Notes: a model not told the origin generated them from the sequence alone. A stretch of DNA of 64,000 nucleotides from Nitrococcus mobilis Nb-231 (GCF_000153205.1 NZ_CH672427.1:540623-604622); one strand, 5' to 3'; shown: positions 19,034 to 28,236, counted from the stretch's first letter. Numbers and translations are program-made.

Positions 19034-20343
19034 TTGCTCCCCACGTTGTTCGATTTGGCGCGCTGCGCCATATGGATCAAGCCACCGGTGGCACGCTCCA
19101 ATGCGGTGCCGGCAGTGATCAGCTCATCGAGGGCATCGAGATAGGTGCGGCGCACGTTGAGCAGGTTGTCCTCGGCCGCGGTAATGGCCGGTGCACCCAG
19201 CTTTCCTGCCTGGAAGGCAATGCGGGTCAAGCGCAGATTCTCCTCCGCCGCCCCCAGCATTTGCCCGCTGAGCACCGCGACCCGCGTACGGGCTGCCCGG
19301 TAATCGGCGATGGCTTGAAGCACCTCTCGGCGCACTCTGAGCTGCAGTGCATTTTGTGCGATCTGGGCTGCCTGCAGCCGCGCGCCGGCGGCCTGCTGCT
19401 CGCCGCGGTAGCGATGCAGCAGCGGCAACGGCATGGACACACCGACCCCGGCGATCTCATCAGTGGATTCTTCCCGCCGGTAGAAGCCCATTACGGTCAG
19501 ATTGGGAATGAGCTGGCGCTCCGCCAGGCGCAACTCCTTGCGAGCGGAGAACACCGCTTGAGCGGCGGCGGCCAGATCTTGGCGCCGTTGCAGCGAACGT
19601 TGCACAAGCACAGCTCGTTTGGGCAGGTGCAGCTCAGTCGGGTGCAACCGACCACTCAGCTCGATCTTCCGCGCCGGATCGATCGCTAAAAGGCTCGCCA
19701 ATGCCAACCGGGCGCGAACCCGATCGCGGCGGGCTTGGGCCCGCTCGGCCCGGGCCCGTCCGACACCGATGGCGGTGATGTTGACCTCCAGCTCGGTGGC
19801 TTCTCCGGCTTTCTGTCGCCGCCGGGCGTAGTTTTGCACGGCCCGGGTCAGCTCGACCAAGCGCTGCGCCGTGCGCAGCGCCTCCTGGGCAAGCAGCGCC
19901 CGCAGGAAGGCTCGGCGGGTTCGAGCGGCGATGCTGGTACGCAGGAAGTCGAGCTCGCCTCGGGCAGCTTCGGTACGCGCCGTGGCAGCTCCGAGTTGCA
20001 ACGTGCGCTTACCGCCGGTCCACAGCTCCTGGGCAACGCGGATGCCGATGTCGACGCTGATATCATCCGGCGCATCCCGTCGGCCGGCGAGCACCCTCAG
20101 CATCGGATTACTCGGCACGATCCGTCCCGCATGCACAGCCTCACCGGAGCGCTCGCGTACCCGTGCGGCGGCCGCTTGAATGCCGTAGTTGTACTGCAGC
20201 GCCTGAGTAACCGCCTGCGCCAGGGTGAGCGGCTGGGGCAACGAGGCTCGCTTCGGCTCGCTGGCGAAGGCCTGCGACCCGAGTAACAAAGCGGTGGCGA
20301 GGCAAACAGCGCTCACTGCCGCCCGTCGATATAGCTTGAGCAT
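19030..20343 (-). CDS. TolC-family outer-membrane channel (CzcC/CusC-like)
   Basis: A 437-aa outer-membrane efflux protein. It has a signal peptide (VCLATALLLGSQAFA), two repeated TolC helix-strand units and characteristic segments LTLAQAVTQALQYNYGIQAA and LRLAERQLIPNLTVMGFY. It forms the exit duct for the RND pump encoded next to it. The gene is translationally coupled to the adaptor by the ATGA overlap. Confidence 0.9.
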   Translation of the reverse strand: MLKLYRRAAVSAVCLATALLLGSQAFASEPKRASLPQPLTLAQAVTQALQYNYGIQAAAARVRERSGEAVHAGRIVPSNPMLRVLAGRRDAPDDISVDIGIRVAQELWTGGKRTLQLGAATARTEAARGELDFLRTSIAARTRRAFLRALLAQEALRTAQRLVELTRAVQNYARRRQKAGEATELEVNITAIGVGRARAERAQARRDRVRARLALASLLAIDPARKIELSGRLHPTELHLPKRAVLVQRSLQRRQDLAAAAQAVFSARKELRLAERQLIPNLTVMGFYRREESTDEIAGVGVSMPLPLLHRYRGEQQAAGARLQAAQIAQNALQLRVRREVLQAIADYRAARTRVAVLSGQMLGAAEENLRLTRIAFQAGKLGAPAITAAEDNLLNVRRTYLDALDELITAGTALERATGGLIHMAQRAKSNNVGSK

Positions 20344-20380
20344 GGCTCTGAGTCCTTGAGCGTGCTTGAGAACAAACGCA

Positions 20381-20401
20381 ACCGGCCGGAGAACGGCCGG
20401 T
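20381..20401 (-). promoter_or_regulatory. GC hairpin between leader gene and TolC-like gene
   Basis: ACCGGCC and GGCCGGT flank a 7-base loop in the gap between the small His/Cys gene and the TolC-like gene. No T-run follows. It may be an intra-operon mRNA-stability or attenuation hairpin. Confidence 0.35.
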
Positions 20402-20426
20402 CGTCAGCCCAATCGATGCTTAGGAC

Positions 20427-20771
20427 TTAGGCTTTGGGAGGGGTTTCCGGGGGGCTGAGATCGACCTCGGTGGGCGCGACCGGGCGGGTTCCGGTGACCG
20501 AGTGGCGGATTAGTAACGGCTGTGATTGCTGCGTCGTCAAGGTACCCAGGAAATGCGCTTGGCAGTGGTCGCAATGATAGAAGGCCGGTTGTGCCGGCTG
20601 TTCGGTAGCGCCATGCTGCTCCCCGCGTGAGTCAGCTTTGGCTTTTGTCAAATGAGCGACATCTGCAGAGGTTACGGACAAGCCGTGCAAATCCATTGCC
20701 CCTGCGACTCCTGCCCAAGCAATAGCAAACACCAGCACAAACGCCCAGCTCTGTAAGCGATAACGATCCAT
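20427..20771 (-). CDS. Small exported His/Cys protein heading the metal-efflux operon
   Basis: A 114-aa product beginning MDRYRLQSWAFVLVFAIAWA, a signal peptide cleaved after about residue 25. It carries a candidate metal site YHCDHCQAH near residue 70 and a Pro-rich acidic tail (DLSPPETPPKA). Small Cys/His proteins of the DUF2946/CopL type often precede czc/cus operons, so a periplasmic metal-binding or sensing role is inferred. The start is chosen by the signal peptide; the frame is open much further up but reads as non-coding Arg/Ser-rich sequence. Confidence 0.7.
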   Translation of the reverse strand: MDRYRLQSWAFVLVFAIAWAGVAGAMDLHGLSVTSADVAHLTKAKADSRGEQHGATEQPAQPAFYHCDHCQAHFLGTLTTQQSQPLLIRHSVTGTRPVAPTEVDLSPPETPPKA

Positions 20772-20940
20772 GGTGAGTGGCAGCCTAGTAGAAAGAAACC
20801 CCTGCAGCAAGCGCCGGTATGCCCTTGTCCCGGCGGTCCAAATTATGTTACTGAAAAAAATCCGGTGAGCGCTGGGTTTTGTGGTCGATAATGGATATTC
20901 ATCTGCGACCGCCTCGGTCGTTCGACTCGCCGGTGGGCTC

Positions 20941-21279
20941 TCAGCCGTCCCTTCGGAACAGTCGCCGGTTCCAGTCAAGCGGATGAGCCGCCGGCGTCGG
21001 TACCCGCGCAATGTCCGGATGCTGGGGGTCGACCAGCACGTTGCAACCGAACGGCACGGTGACCGACGGCACTTCAATAGCGAAGGAACTGCAGTCGACG
21101 AGCCACTGATTGCCGAAGGCCCGAGTCTGCGTTTCATCGGAGAGATCGCGCACCGTGTCTGAGGGCAATACCAACACTGGGTCTGGTAGATCAATCGCCA
21201 CGAGAACGTAATCGGCCGGGATCTCGTCAGCATCCAACTCCAGATGCACCAGCACCTCGAGCACGGCAAGCCCGGGCAC
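20941..21279 (-). pseudogene. 5'-truncated RES-domain toxin
   Basis: The frame contains the C-terminal half of RES-domain toxins: LAVLEVLVHLELDADEIPAD, YVLVAIDLP, TQTRAFGNQWL, SFAIEVPSVTVPFG and VLVDPQHPDIARV. RES proteins use an N-terminal Arg and a central Glu (the LLEVLVHL-type helix) to degrade NAD. The N-terminal segment with the Arg is missing. A TAG stop stands immediately upstream of the GTG at 21279, and the sequence before it is not RES-like in any frame. No Xre/MbcA-type antitoxin gene is adjacent. It is a decayed type II toxin. Confidence 0.7.
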
Positions 21280-21437
21280 CTACATGCTCGCCCAAGGGCT
21301 GCCACAGGCGCCGTTGGCGAAGCTCGCAGCGCTCGAGCCGAGTGCGATCGAGGATTACGCCGCGTGGCAGACTACGCTCAAGCGCTTTGGGATCAGCAAC
21401 GAACGCCATTCCTGGCGTGGCTCTTTCAACGCATTCC

Positions 21438-22838
21438 TTAGTAAGCACATTGGAAAGATCCCGAAGCCGGTTCCCCTGCCTCCCGCACATCGCACGAGTC
21501 GATCTCCGGGGTCGCCGCGTCACTTCGTCCCGTCGCGGGCGATGGGACCGGTAGAGATGCGGTATTAGCCTCCACAGCGACCTCCTCGCGTACCCGCGCG
21601 ACAATCGGCAGCACCCCCGCCCGAGCGGGATCGCTCGCAGCAGAGAGACTGCCCAACGGCCACTCGATGCCGGTCGCTCCCCTGTCAGCCCGTACCCGCC
21701 GGTAAAAACTGCCGTTACCGAGCACATTGGCAACCAAGTACTGCCGGAAGCGGCTATACAGCCGAGAGTCCACCTCTCCGGGTGCCAGCCAAAAGGCATC
21801 GAGCGGCTTTGGGCAGGTCAGCCCAGGCATATCGTAGACGGCAGACCCCATCAGCTTCACCGGCGTTTGATGATAAATCGAAGATAGGCCAACGGTGCTG
21901 TTAATCGTGACCGTGCCACGCGCGCCGTGTAGCAGCGCAGGCAGATGCCCCTCGTGCAGGTAGCCCACTCGCCCGCGTACCCGATACCGTACCGCCAGAC
22001 GTGCAATCAGCCTGCCGTAGTCGTGATAGGCGCGGTCCATGGGATGGTGCCTGAAAACCAATTCGGTATCCGCCGGCGCGTGCTTCGCGAACGAGCCGAT
22101 GACCTCGGCAATGAAATCCTCGATCGAGGCATAGCGGGAATGGTGCGTAATCTGCTTATCGCAGTGCACTTGCAAGGGGACCAGATAGTACTTGCCCTGC
22201 TGGCGCTTGCCGAGACGCCGGACAAGCGGATAGTCGGCACACAAATAATAGAGCTTTCGCAGTCCTGAGCGCAGCCAACACAGCCCCTCGCGGAAAGGGG
22301 TCAGCGGCCGATGGTGCTCATAATGAGGAAACGCTCGGCGCCGCCACCACCCAGCCAGATAGTAGCGCGTAGCATAGCCGGCGATGCGCCAGAAAACGCC
22401 ACCCGCGGGCTGCGGGTCAGCCGGCTTCACCGGCCTCTGAGCTGTGTAGTCATCCGGTTCACGTGATAACGCAGAATGGCCGTTGACTCCGCCGGGCTCC
22501 AAAGTAACGTAATCCGGACGAATATAGCCCTCCTCGAACACGAATACCGCCACCCCCATCTCCCGCGCGACTTTCGTCGCCCGCAGGTGATAGGACCGAC
22601 AATCACCGAACAGGAAGATCCGATCGATTTTGTGCCGCGCTAGAAATGCCCGTAAGAATACCGGCCATCCAGCCAGGTCACCGCAATACCGATGGGCGCC
22701 GCTCTGCGTGTAGCAGACCTCATCCCCGCCATTGAAGTGGATTTTGAAGACTTCATGCCCTTCCGATTTCAGCTCCTCTGCGAGCAAGCTGAAGAAAGGC
22801 CCTACGGGCCCCTGTAGCAGCAGCACCCTGCCCGGCAT
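21438..22838 (-). CDS. kpsS: Capsule polysaccharide Kdo transferase KpsS-like
   Basis: KpsS adds the first Kdo residue of the poly-Kdo linker to phosphatidylglycerol in ABC-transported capsules. The N-terminal VLLLQGPVGPFFSLLAEELK, then HFNGGDEVCY, and the central FGDCRSYH and FEEGYIRPDYVTLE blocks are the KpsS signature. TVTINSTVGLSSIYHQTPVK is near residue 320. The last 60 residues are low-complexity and lie beyond the usual end. It overlaps kpsC by 86 bases; both are on the minus strand and clearly an operon. Confidence 0.9.
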   Translation of the reverse strand: MPGRVLLLQGPVGPFFSLLAEELKSEGHEVFKIHFNGGDEVCYTQSGAHRYCGDLAGWPVFLRAFLARHKIDRIFLFGDCRSYHLRATKVAREMGVAVFVFEEGYIRPDYVTLEPGGVNGHSALSREPDDYTAQRPVKPADPQPAGGVFWRIAGYATRYYLAGWWRRRAFPHYEHHRPLTPFREGLCWLRSGLRKLYYLCADYPLVRRLGKRQQGKYYLVPLQVHCDKQITHHSRYASIEDFIAEVIGSFAKHAPADTELVFRHHPMDRAYHDYGRLIARLAVRYRVRGRVGYLHEGHLPALLHGARGTVTINSTVGLSSIYHQTPVKLMGSAVYDMPGLTCPKPLDAFWLAPGEVDSRLYSRFRQYLVANVLGNGSFYRRVRADRGATGIEWPLGSLSAASDPARAGVLPIVARVREEVAVEANTASLPVPSPATGRSDAATPEIDSCDVREAGEPASGSFQCAY

Positions 22839-24963
22839 AATTTACCCCCGCAATCCTACGTCCCAGCTTGTGCAACTGCCGCACCACCCAAGGCTGGCTC
22901 AGCCGCCGTGTTCCACTCTTGTTATTCAGAGTCGCCGCCAACCGCTCCAGGGCGACTTCGGGCGTGGTAAACGTCTCGGTAATTGGATCGATGTAACGCG
23001 GATAGAGAATCAGCGCTCCAGCAACGAGCTCATCGAGCATCAAACGCCGATGGCTCCGCCGTCTCGCGAGCGGAAACACATCTTCCGTCAACCCCCAGCC
23101 CGAATAGAACGGCCGGCCATAGGTGACCACGCGCCTCCCCCGCAGCAGAGCTTCGAAGCCTACCAGCGACGTGAGTGTGTGCACTTCATCTACCGCCGCA
23201 AGGCAACTGGCGACCGATACATTCGTTACCAGCTCATCCCAGAGCCGTTCACCCGGGGCCTGCGCCACGCATCCTCTCCGGTTGCCACTGAGTACTTCCG
23301 GATGCGGTTTGTAGAGGATGTATGCCTCCGGTCGCGCCGCGCGGACCGCCTCCAGCAAGCACCGGTTGGTCCGTAGTCCCGGGCAGCCGAGCCGCACCGA
23401 GGTATCGTCCTCGACCTGCCCGGGCACCAATATCACCGTTTTCCCTTTGTTCAAGGGCAGAGACACACGGCCCTGATCAGAGAAATTGTACTTACTGATC
23501 CCGAGCGCAATCAGCCGCTCGCGCAGCGCCCGTGCCCGCCGGCGCAGATCCTCCCCACACTCGGCCGTCGCCAGAATGTGCTCCAGATCGCTCGCACCCG
23601 TCGGGTCGTAGTAGAGGCCGCTCCGATCGAGCACCAGCGAAAGCGGCGCGGTCATATCGGACCCCAGCCCGAGCGAGCGGATAAAACCATCCTCCATACG
23701 CTCTATTGGCACCCCGGCCTCCTCGGCGAGCGCACGTATGTCATCCCCTTCCCGGTGCCCCCAGACAATAAGCCGACTCCCACGATCAAAACCATGCCCG
23801 CGCGCCTGCACCGCCGAGCGCACGAAATGGATTTTATTGCCTGGACTCGCCAGAAAGATGCGGACAAACGACCGCTTCCAGCGCCGAAAGCCGACACAAA
23901 ACAGCCGCCCGGAATTGCGCGAAAACCAGTGTCTTTGCAGCGCCAAGTGATCGATCACCGTTTCAGCGGCGCAAAGCTCGCCCGTGACGGGGTCCAGATA
24001 ACGTGGATAGAGCAGATAGGCCGCAGCGAACAACTCCGCGACTGAGCGCGGGCGCCGTGCATGCGGCGTCGGCGCACGGTCGTCGGTCAGCCCCCAGCCG
24101 GAATAGCAAGGGACGCCAAAAACCGTCACCGGCTTGCCGGCGACCACGGCCTCCAGCCCGAGCTGCGAAGTTACGGTGTAGACACGGTCGACCCGATCGA
24201 GCAGCGAGCGCGCATTCATATCCTGGCGTAGCAGGGTCACCCGCGGATGCTCCGGGACATCGTCCAGGTAGCCGCGGCGCTTGCCGGCGAGCACATCTGG
24301 GTGGGTCTTGACCAGAATCTCGGCGTGCGGATTCTCGTGAATCGCCGCCGCGAGCATCCGCGCAAAGGTGGCGGCGTCTGCTTGCCCGCTCGTTACCGAC
24401 CGATCGCCCGCAGTCTGATCCACGACCAGCACCTGCTTCCGCAGCGAGGTTCGGCCGAGGCGCTCGGGCGCATCCGGCGCGTGGTTGTACTTGGAGAGCT
24501 TCGCCTCGGCGATACGGCGCATGCAGTAGGCCGCCCGGTCCAGCAATGCCGGATCCTGCAGCGGATCGGGATGATCTGGCGGCGGCCCGTTGAGAAGCTC
24601 AGTGAGGCGCGAGGGTCGCGTCGTGTCGTAGTAGATCCCGAGATCATCGACGATCAGAGACAGGGGCCGCGCGCCTTTCACCGCCAGACCGAGCGAGCGC
24701 AGAAATCCGTCTTCCAACCTCAGCAGCGGAAGACCGTGGCTTGCCGCATATCGTTCCGCCCGCACCGCCAATCGCCTGCGCCCCCAGCCGGCAACTGCGT
24801 CGAGCGTTGCGGCATCGCCGGCACCGGGATTGAGAATGACAGCCCGGGCTCTCAGCAGAGCCTTAATATGCGGAATACGCCGAATGCCACGCGAGAAAAC
24901 GCCGACCCGAAGCCCACTTGCATCTTCGCCCCGGCCAAAACCCCTCCGATGGGTACTGCACAT
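22753..24963 (-). CDS. kpsC: Capsule polysaccharide Kdo transferase KpsC-like
   Basis: KpsC carries two Kdo-transferase modules that extend the Kdo linker. Both repeats are visible. The first has LRLEDGFLRSLGLAVKGARP and VDDLGIYYDTTRPSRLT. The second has MEDGFIRSLGLGSDMTAPLS, VLDRSGLYYDPTGASDLE and FYSGWGLTEDVFPL. The start MCSTHRRGFGRG at 24963 gives 736 aa; the frame upstream enters a repeat (DSGLRRNDG), so the longer reading is rejected. It marks one edge of the capsule locus. Confidence 0.92.
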   Translation of the reverse strand: MCSTHRRGFGRGEDASGLRVGVFSRGIRRIPHIKALLRARAVILNPGAGDAATLDAVAGWGRRRLAVRAERYAASHGLPLLRLEDGFLRSLGLAVKGARPLSLIVDDLGIYYDTTRPSRLTELLNGPPPDHPDPLQDPALLDRAAYCMRRIAEAKLSKYNHAPDAPERLGRTSLRKQVLVVDQTAGDRSVTSGQADAATFARMLAAAIHENPHAEILVKTHPDVLAGKRRGYLDDVPEHPRVTLLRQDMNARSLLDRVDRVYTVTSQLGLEAVVAGKPVTVFGVPCYSGWGLTDDRAPTPHARRPRSVAELFAAAYLLYPRYLDPVTGELCAAETVIDHLALQRHWFSRNSGRLFCVGFRRWKRSFVRIFLASPGNKIHFVRSAVQARGHGFDRGSRLIVWGHREGDDIRALAEEAGVPIERMEDGFIRSLGLGSDMTAPLSLVLDRSGLYYDPTGASDLEHILATAECGEDLRRRARALRERLIALGISKYNFSDQGRVSLPLNKGKTVILVPGQVEDDTSVRLGCPGLRTNRCLLEAVRAARPEAYILYKPHPEVLSGNRRGCVAQAPGERLWDELVTNVSVASCLAAVDEVHTLTSLVGFEALLRGRRVVTYGRPFYSGWGLTEDVFPLARRRSHRRLMLDELVAGALILYPRYIDPITETFTTPEVALERLAATLNNKSGTRRLSQPWVVRQLHKLGRRIAGVNYAGQGAAATGARRAFLQLARRGAEIGRA

Positions 24964-25058
24964 TCCTTGCTGAGGCCCTCCCGTGCCCGCGACCAACAGC
25001 GCTATCCAGCACCATCCAGCGCCATTGTTACTAGGAATCTCAAATAACCCCACAATTC

Positions 25059-25140
25059 CGTCATTCCGGCGTAGACCGGAATCCATCTTCCTGTTTCAAA
25101 AGGAGAATGGATCCCAGCCCATGCGAAACGCGATCTATCC
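25059..25140. repeat. Interspersed palindromic repeat (CATTCCGGCG type)
   Basis: Contains an inverted repeat ATTCCGG/CCGGAAT at 25063-25082 and a nearby ATCCAT/ATGGAT pair. Translated, it gives the tell-tale DSGLRRNDG and WIPVYAGMTE strings of a repeat family scattered through many proteobacterial genomes. It lies upstream of kpsC in the 24964-25357 gap, which holds no gene. Confidence 0.7.
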
Positions 25141-25357
25141 AGAGCCCTTCGGCAAGGCGAAGACACGGTTTTTCGAGATTCTCTATTGTTAATCTTTAGC
25201 GAGTGCCGATGATGATTTTCATCGCGTGACACCCGTTTGCACTAGCTGGAAGATCAGCCAGTCTCTTGGATAATAGGCTAGGAGCGTACCTTGCGGCGGG
25301 CAGCAGATCACAATTCAGAATCTTGTGCGGATATATTATCTGCAACCTCCGGCTCAT

Positions 25358-26656
25358 CGTGTATCCGCGCTGGAAACCCTGCCGTTTAGGGCGGGGAGGA
25401 AAGCGCGCCTCCGTTTTGTGTTTACATAAGCAGGTGGTAAAACGTAAGCGTGAAACAGCGCTGGACGTTCCGCTGCTATCCGACTTGCGAGCAAGAGCAA
25501 ACTCTTGTGCGGACGTTCGGATGCGCGCGCTTCGTCTACAACCGATTTCTTGCCGAGCGCACGGCGGCGTTTCGGCGCGGCGAGCGCATGGGGTATAGCC
25601 AATCCAGTGCGGCGTTGAGCAAACTCAAGCGCGACCCGGACTACCTTTGGTTGAACGAAGTCTCCAGCGTGCCGACACAGCAGGCGCTGCGGCATTTGCA
25701 AGCTGCGTTTTGCAACTTCTTCGATAAGCGTACGGGCTATCCGTCCTTTAGGCGCAAGGACGGCAAGCAATCTGCGGAATACACGCGCTCGGCTTTCAAG
25801 TTCGAGATCGGCAATCAGCGGCTTGTACTCGCCAAGTTGGGGCGGATCAAAGTTAAGTGGTCGAGGCGTGTGCCGGTCGATCCGACGACTGTCACGCTGA
25901 TCCGCAAGCCTTCCGGTCGCTACTTTGTCTCGCTGGTGATTGACGTACAGCCCGCGCCTCTGCCCGTAACCGGCGAGTCGGTCGGCATCGACTTTGGCAT
26001 CAGCCGTCTTGCTACGCTGTCCAATGGCGAGCGTGTCGCCAACCCGAAGTATTCGTACCGCTATCAGCGGCAACTCAAACGTCAGCAACAAGCGCTGGCG
26101 CGCAAGACGAAGGGATCGAACCGTTATAGGCGGCAAAAGCAGCGTGTCGCGCGAGTCCATGACAAGATCGCCAATTCGCGTAGTGATACGGCGAAGAAGC
26201 TCGCGTGGTCCTTGGTAACGCGCTTCGATACGATTTACGTTGAAGACTTGAATCTGCGGGGTATGGTCAAAAACCACAGCCTGGCCCGCAGCTTGAGCGA
26301 CGCCGGCATCGGTCAAGCGATACGGACTATTGAAACCAAGGCCGCGATGCACGGGAAATCCCTGGTCAAGATCGATCGCTGGTTCCCGAGTAGCAAAATG
26401 TGCTCGGCGTGCGGTTGTCTGCGCTCCTCGATGCCCTTGTCGATTCGGCGTTGGGCGTGCGACTGTGGCGCAGCCCATGACCGCGACGAAAACGCCGCAC
26501 GTAATATTTTGGCCGTCGGGCAGGCGGTCACAGGACGTGGAGCGAGTGTAAGCCTGCATTGAACCTCGGTTCCTTGTAGCAACTTGCCGTGAAGCGTCAA
26601 CCGCCCCTCGGCCCTCCGAGGGAATCCCCGTCCTTTAGGGCGGGGAGGATGTCAAG
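25358..26656 (+). mobile_element. TnpB-only IS200/IS605-family element, copy 1 (1,299 bp)
   Basis: Boundaries come from comparison with the second copy at 32185-33483. The left end begins right after CTCAT (25353-25357) and carries GCGCTGGAAACCC, then a hairpin GTTTAGGGCGGGGAGGA. The right end carries a related hairpin (CCCCGTCCTTTAGGGCGGGG) and stops at GATGTCAAG. No tnpA is present, so transposition would need a Y1 transposase in trans. It lies about 55 bp upstream of a glycosyltransferase gene. Confidence 0.88.
25450..26562 (+). CDS. tnpB: TnpB RNA-guided nuclease (IS605 OrfB), copy 1
   Basis: A 370-aa TnpB. It has an N-terminal OrfB helix-turn-helix segment (FRCYPTCEQEQTLVRTFGCA) and a split RuvC domain with Asp181 in GIDFGIS, Glu in YVEDLNLRG and a final Asp in HDRDENAARN. 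A zinc finger CSACG...CDCG sits between them. All catalytic residues are intact. It starts with GTG; the other copy has ATG at the same place. By family knowledge TnpB cuts DNA next to a target-adjacent motif, guided by an RNA from the element's right end. Confidence 0.95.
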   Translation: MKQRWTFRCYPTCEQEQTLVRTFGCARFVYNRFLAERTAAFRRGERMGYSQSSAALSKLKRDPDYLWLNEVSSVPTQQALRHLQAAFCNFFDKRTGYPSFRRKDGKQSAEYTRSAFKFEIGNQRLVLAKLGRIKVKWSRRVPVDPTTVTLIRKPSGRYFVSLVIDVQPAPLPVTGESVGIDFGISRLATLSNGERVANPKYSYRYQRQLKRQQQALARKTKGSNRYRRQKQRVARVHDKIANSRSDTAKKLAWSLVTRFDTIYVEDLNLRGMVKNHSLARSLSDAGIGQAIRTIETKAAMHGKSLVKIDRWFPSSKMCSACGCLRSSMPLSIRRWACDCGAAHDRDENAARNILAVGQAVTGRGASVSLH

Positions 26657-26672
26657 TTATTTTTCGAGTCTT
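26563..26672 (+). ncRNA. Inferred omegaRNA 3' part: right end plus guide, copy 1
   Basis: In TnpB elements the guide RNA covers the end of tnpB and the right end, with the guide being the adjoining flank. Here the right-end hairpin at 26620-26645 is followed by the element boundary at 26656, and the guide would begin TTATTTTTCGAGTCTT. This is inferred from element architecture only; no promoter was identified. Confidence 0.35.
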
Positions 26673-26711
26673 GCCGGCACCTAGAAGAAACCCCGAGCCA
26701 CTTCGCCACAG

Positions 26712-27995
26712 ATGCCAAAACCGCACCATGCCATGCCGAACGATCGCCGGCCGCTGATCTTTAATCTCACCCGTCTCGCCTCACGCCAGAGCAGCCGCAC
26801 GCCGACGGGTGTTGATCGGGTCGATTTGCGCCACGCGAGGTTCGTGCTCGAGCGCTCGAACCGGGTCGCAGTCGCATTCGTTCACCAGCAGAAGGATGTA
26901 TTAAGCCTAGTGCCGTTTGATGAGGCGCGCCGACTGATCGATAATTTATGGGAGCGCTGGGTCTTGAGCCACCCGCGACCGCCCCTGCCGACGCCGCGGC
27001 TGGCAAGGCGCTTCGCACGCTGGACAAACATGAAATTTCGGCGCCGTATCGACACGCTGATTTCGTCAAGCATAAAACAATGGCTACAGGGCAATCCGTC
27101 GCCGATCTACCTCAACAGCGGCCAAGTCGGCGTTCACCACCTCCATTTGCATCAACGCCTGATTGACGAGCTCGGGGCACAGCTTGTCTTCTACCTACAC
27201 GACCTGATTCCCATCGACTATCCAGAATACGCCCGCAGCCTCGCCGGCACTGAGACACATCGGCAACGGATGGTGACGATGGCGAAAACCGGTGCGACTA
27301 TTTTTACCAACTCCGAGTACACGCAGCGCCGCTTCAAGGACTATTGCACGGAGCAAGGCCTGCCCATACCCGAGGTGCGCGTCCTGCCAATTGGAATCGA
27401 AGAGCACTTCATCATGGCGCGCCGGCAGCCCAAGAACCGGATACCAGAAGCGCTCGCGCCGCGCGTTTACCCGCCGTATTTCATTACCGTCGGCACCATC
27501 GAACCGCGCAAAAACCACTTGCTGCTGCTGCACATCTGGCGCCAGCTAGCCGCGGAACTCGGCCACGATTGCCCACTCCTCGTCATCGTCGGCCGGCGTG
27601 GCTGGGAAAACGAGAACATCCTCGACCTGCTCGACCGCTCACCAGCGATCCGCCAATACGTAGTCGAGCTGACCGACCTGAACGATACCGACCTGATTAC
27701 CCTGCTGCAGAACGCAAAGGCACTGCTATTACCGAGCTTCGAAGAGGGCTGGGGCATTCCGGTTGCCGAGGCGCTCACCCTGGGTACGCCAGTGCTCTGC
27801 TCCGATATTCCGGCACTGCGCGAGTGCTCGCAAGGAGCCGCCATATTACTCGATCCACTTGACAGCGCCGCATGGCGGGAGGCCATCCGCACCATGGCCT
27901 CGGCGCACACCACGAACACCGTCACCTACACCCCGCACCGCTGGCCCGAGCACCTTGAAGGCCTGGCGTCCGCCTGCGCTGAGCCAGTCCCCTAG
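26712..27995 (+). CDS. Glycosyltransferase family 4
   Basis: A GT-B glycosyltransferase of 427 aa, the only large plus-strand polysaccharide gene in the locus. The acceptor half begins LIFNLTRLASRQSSRTPTGV. The C-terminal nucleotide-sugar half contains FITVGTIEPRKNHLLLL, VIVGRRGWENENI, and the E-x7-E retaining signature in PSFEEGWGIPVAEAL. Sugar and linkage cannot be predicted. The gene follows a TnpB element closely and may depend on a promoter in that element or the short gap. Confidence 0.88.
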   Translation: MPKPHHAMPNDRRPLIFNLTRLASRQSSRTPTGVDRVDLRHARFVLERSNRVAVAFVHQQKDVLSLVPFDEARRLIDNLWERWVLSHPRPPLPTPRLARRFARWTNMKFRRRIDTLISSSIKQWLQGNPSPIYLNSGQVGVHHLHLHQRLIDELGAQLVFYLHDLIPIDYPEYARSLAGTETHRQRMVTMAKTGATIFTNSEYTQRRFKDYCTEQGLPIPEVRVLPIGIEEHFIMARRQPKNRIPEALAPRVYPPYFITVGTIEPRKNHLLLLHIWRQLAAELGHDCPLLVIVGRRGWENENILDLLDRSPAIRQYVVELTDLNDTDLITLLQNAKALLLPSFEEGWGIPVAEALTLGTPVLCSDIPALRECSQGAAILLDPLDSAAWREAIRTMASAHTTNTVTYTPHRWPEHLEGLASACAEPVP

Positions 27996-28006
27996 CCGCG
28001 TTGCCA

Positions 28007-28200
28007 GCCCCCTTGTAGGGCGGGTTAGCCCACGGCGTAACCCGCCACGCTCACGCGATAAAAATGGCGGGTTACGCTTGGCTAATCCGCCTTACGGGCT
28101 GCTCAAACCGCGCTTCGACAAGCTCAACACAAACGGACGCAAGGGACGAGCGCAACACAAATGGCCGTTCGCCCTGAGCTTGTCGAAGGGCGCCTCCGGA
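28007..28200. repeat. Two interspersed palindromic repeats downstream of the GT4 gene
   Basis: The first (about 28010-28100) is a large inverted repeat of the GGCGGGTTAGCC/GGCTAATCCGCC type, with internal TAACCCGCC/GGCGGGTTA. The second pairs CGCTTCGACAAGCTCA (28110-28125) with TGAGCTTGTCGAAGGGCG (28174-28191), a widespread proteobacterial intergenic repeat. It fills the gap between convergent genes and may act as a bidirectional transcript end. Confidence 0.65.
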
Positions 28201-28236
28201 TACATCAGCGCTTCCATAGAGGCACCATTCATTCGC

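Noticed and set aside
24247-25047. 266-codon plus-strand frame opposite kpsC
   Set aside because: kpsC homology is unambiguous on the other strand.
24964-25086. N-terminal extension of KpsC starting MDSGLRRNDG
   Set aside because: That peptide is the translation of a widespread intergenic palindromic repeat, not part of KpsC.
25354-26559. Large antisense open frame opposite tnpB copy 1 (and its equivalent at 32240-33487)
   Set aside because: Both are mirror frames of the TnpB genes created by codon bias; no recognisable domain, no start signals.
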